A DNA stretch of 64,000 nt from Alteriqipengyuania abyssalis. Lineage in GTDB: Bacteria; Pseudomonadota; Alphaproteobacteria; Sphingomonadales; Sphingomonadaceae. Both the position numbers and the translations under genes were made by a program. Positions 63,061 through 64,000 of this stretch are shown piece after piece (the stretch's first letter is position 1; every line of letters starts with the position of its first letter). The notes below the pieces were generated by a model. The model was not told the DNA's origin and made no database searches. It saw only the letters and a list, made by a program, of their open reading frames with translations. Location: positions 124,001-188,000 of the forward strand of contig NZ_JAHWXP010000004.1 of assembly GCF_019857185.1 (NCBI RefSeq). The letters are read 5' to 3'.

Positions 63061-64000
63061 GGCCTTTTCTCGCTTTCCGAGTGCTGAATGGTTCGTTCGG
63101 GCTTCTTGCCGGCTTGCGCGGCTGCCCGCGCCGCCTCCTCCTGTGCTGCCTCTTCCTCTGCCGCCTCGTCCGCCGCGCGCACCTCTTCGCCGGTGATCGC
63201 GGGGCGCAGCCGCACGCCGTCGTCGCTCAGCAGGCCGAGCGAGCGCGGATCGCGGATGAATGCGGGGTCGAAGAACGACCGCACGTTCTGGATCAGCGCG
63301 AAGAACGGCGCGGAAATGTTGATCCGGAACTCGATCGGCAGCGAGGCGAGCTGACGGGTCAGGAAGTTGCTGTCGGCCTCCGCCCCTTGCGCGACCCCGG
63401 TGAAGTTCAGGCGGGTGATGATCTCGCCGGTCAGCGGGCCTTCGATCTCGACCTCCAGCCGCTCGTAATCGAGCGAGCGCAATGCCTGGAAGGCGAAATT
63501 GGCGATCGGGGTCAGGTCTTCGTAAGTCAGTTCGCCGACATAGGCGACATTGCCGCCCGGCGGGCGCGACACCAGCGTGCCATCGACGATCCGCCCGTTG
63601 CCCTGAGCATCGAACAGCACGGTGATCGACCCGTCGAAGATGCCGGTCGCGTTGACATTGCCCAGCTCCAGCCGCTCGACCAGCCGCGCCGCGTCAAGCC
63701 CGGTGATGTCGAACACGTAGGCGCGCTCTTCCTGCGCCCCGATATTGATATCCAGATTGCGCAGGGTGATCGTACCGCCGAGGAACGGCGCGCTGGCCCC
63801 CGCGACCGCGATCAGCTGGCCCTCGCGCACCCCGAACTGCACCGTGCCGCCCTCGACCGCGATCCCCGGATTGACCGAGCCGACGGTGATTCGCTGGTCG
63901 GGCGCGGTGGTCAGGCCGAGCAGATCGTCGAAGCGGATCGTGCCCGACGCGCCTTTGACCGGGCCGAAGGCGGCCGCGAAGTCGAGCCCGTCGGAAGAGA
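63057..64000 (-). CDS. ydbH: YdbH family intermembrane lipid-transport protein, C-terminal part (window edge)
   Basis: The reading frame stays open to the window edge, so only the last 314 or so residues are present; internal GTG/ATG codons such as 63842 are not its start. The pattern SGTIRFDDLLGLTTAPDQRI, VGSVNPGIAVEGGTVQFGV and GGTITLRNLDINIG is the YdbH C-terminal region. The end is Ala/Glu-rich (EEEAAQEEAARAAAQ). YdbH is an AsmA-like groove protein linking the two membranes for phospholipid flow. Confidence 0.88.
   Translation of the reverse strand, partial: SSDGLDFAAAFGPVKGASGTIRFDDLLGLTTAPDQRITVGSVNPGIAVEGGTVQFGVREGQLIAVAGASAPFLGGTITLRNLDINIGAQEERAYVFDITGLDAARLVERLELGNVNATGIFDGSITVLFDAQGNGRIVDGTLVSRPPGGNVAYVGELTYEDLTPIANFAFQALRSLDYERLEVEIEGPLTGEIITRLNFTGVAQGAEADSNFLTRQLASLPIEFRINISAPFFALIQNVRSFFDPAFIRDPRSLGLLSDDGVRLRPAITGEEVRAADEAAEEEAAQEEAARAAAQAGKKPERTIQHSESEKRP

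Overview
This window is high-GC chromosomal DNA from an alphaproteobacterium, most likely Sphingomonadales and probably the Erythrobacteraceae. That placement is inferred from gene content: a split Fo ATP synthase operon with both b and b' subunits, a ydbH-ynbE-ydbL envelope operon, acidic tails on L9 and S16, an EPSP synthase resembling the Agrobacterium CP4 type, and many palindromic repeats of kinds I recall from sphingomonad genomes. Both edges cut genes: proC on the left and ydbH on the right. I count about 74 protein genes and one tRNA-Ala(GGC).

Layout. 1-1.5 kb: proline synthesis (proC, proA). 1.6-4.9 kb: a complete bacterial lipoxygenase and a membrane diguanylate cyclase. 5.1-7.9 kb: copper-resistance operon copAB behind a promoter with a CsoR-like palindrome in its spacer. 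8-11.8 kb: an orphan DNA-binding-like gene, then a visibly AT-richer three-gene cassette (DUF262, HEPN nuclease, HNH nuclease) next to lepA. 13.7-19.7 kb: a PAS-GGDEF-EAL-PilZ protein, a PHA-depolymerase-like hydrolase, two exported proteins and dnaN. 20-25.3 kb: fabG-fabD, LD-carboxypeptidase and a Mur ligase (peptidoglycan recycling), DUF808. 25.3-31.4 kb: rpsF-rpsR-rplI, amn, two YbjN-like exported proteins and rimK-rimB, the S6 modification pair. 31.4-43.5 kb: M2 peptidase, hydrolase, MarR-controlled EmrAB efflux, HCCA-isomerase-like protein, asd, amino acid permease and DPP IV. 43.7-50.6 kb: the ffh-rpsP-rimM-trmD-rplS ribosome cluster, interrupted by five unrelated genes between rimM and trmD. 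50.7-59.7 kb: tRNA-Ala, FYDLN protein, aroA, cmk, an EAL protein, rpsA, gloB and small genes. 59.7-64 kb: Fo ATP synthase (b, b', c, a, I) and ydbL-ynbE-ydbH.

The strongest candidate for an undescribed system is the 8966-11775 cassette. Its genes are translationally coupled (an ATGA overlap, then a full Shine-Dalgarno on the preceding stop codon), its composition is foreign, and it combines a DUF262 NTPase/ParB-like protein with a HEPN RNase-like protein and a two-domain HNH protein. That looks like a split relative of GmrSD or SspE defence with an added RNase-type effector. This is inference; nothing here proves anti-phage activity.

Two further observations come straight from the sequence. 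Homologous double-hairpin repeats (about 110 bp) lie inside the reading frames of both trmD and rimM without breaking either. Two conserved genes also appear to use non-standard start codons: ATT for trmD and CTG for gloB. A gene caller restricted to ATG/GTG/TTG would extend the first wrongly and cut the metal-binding motif from the second.
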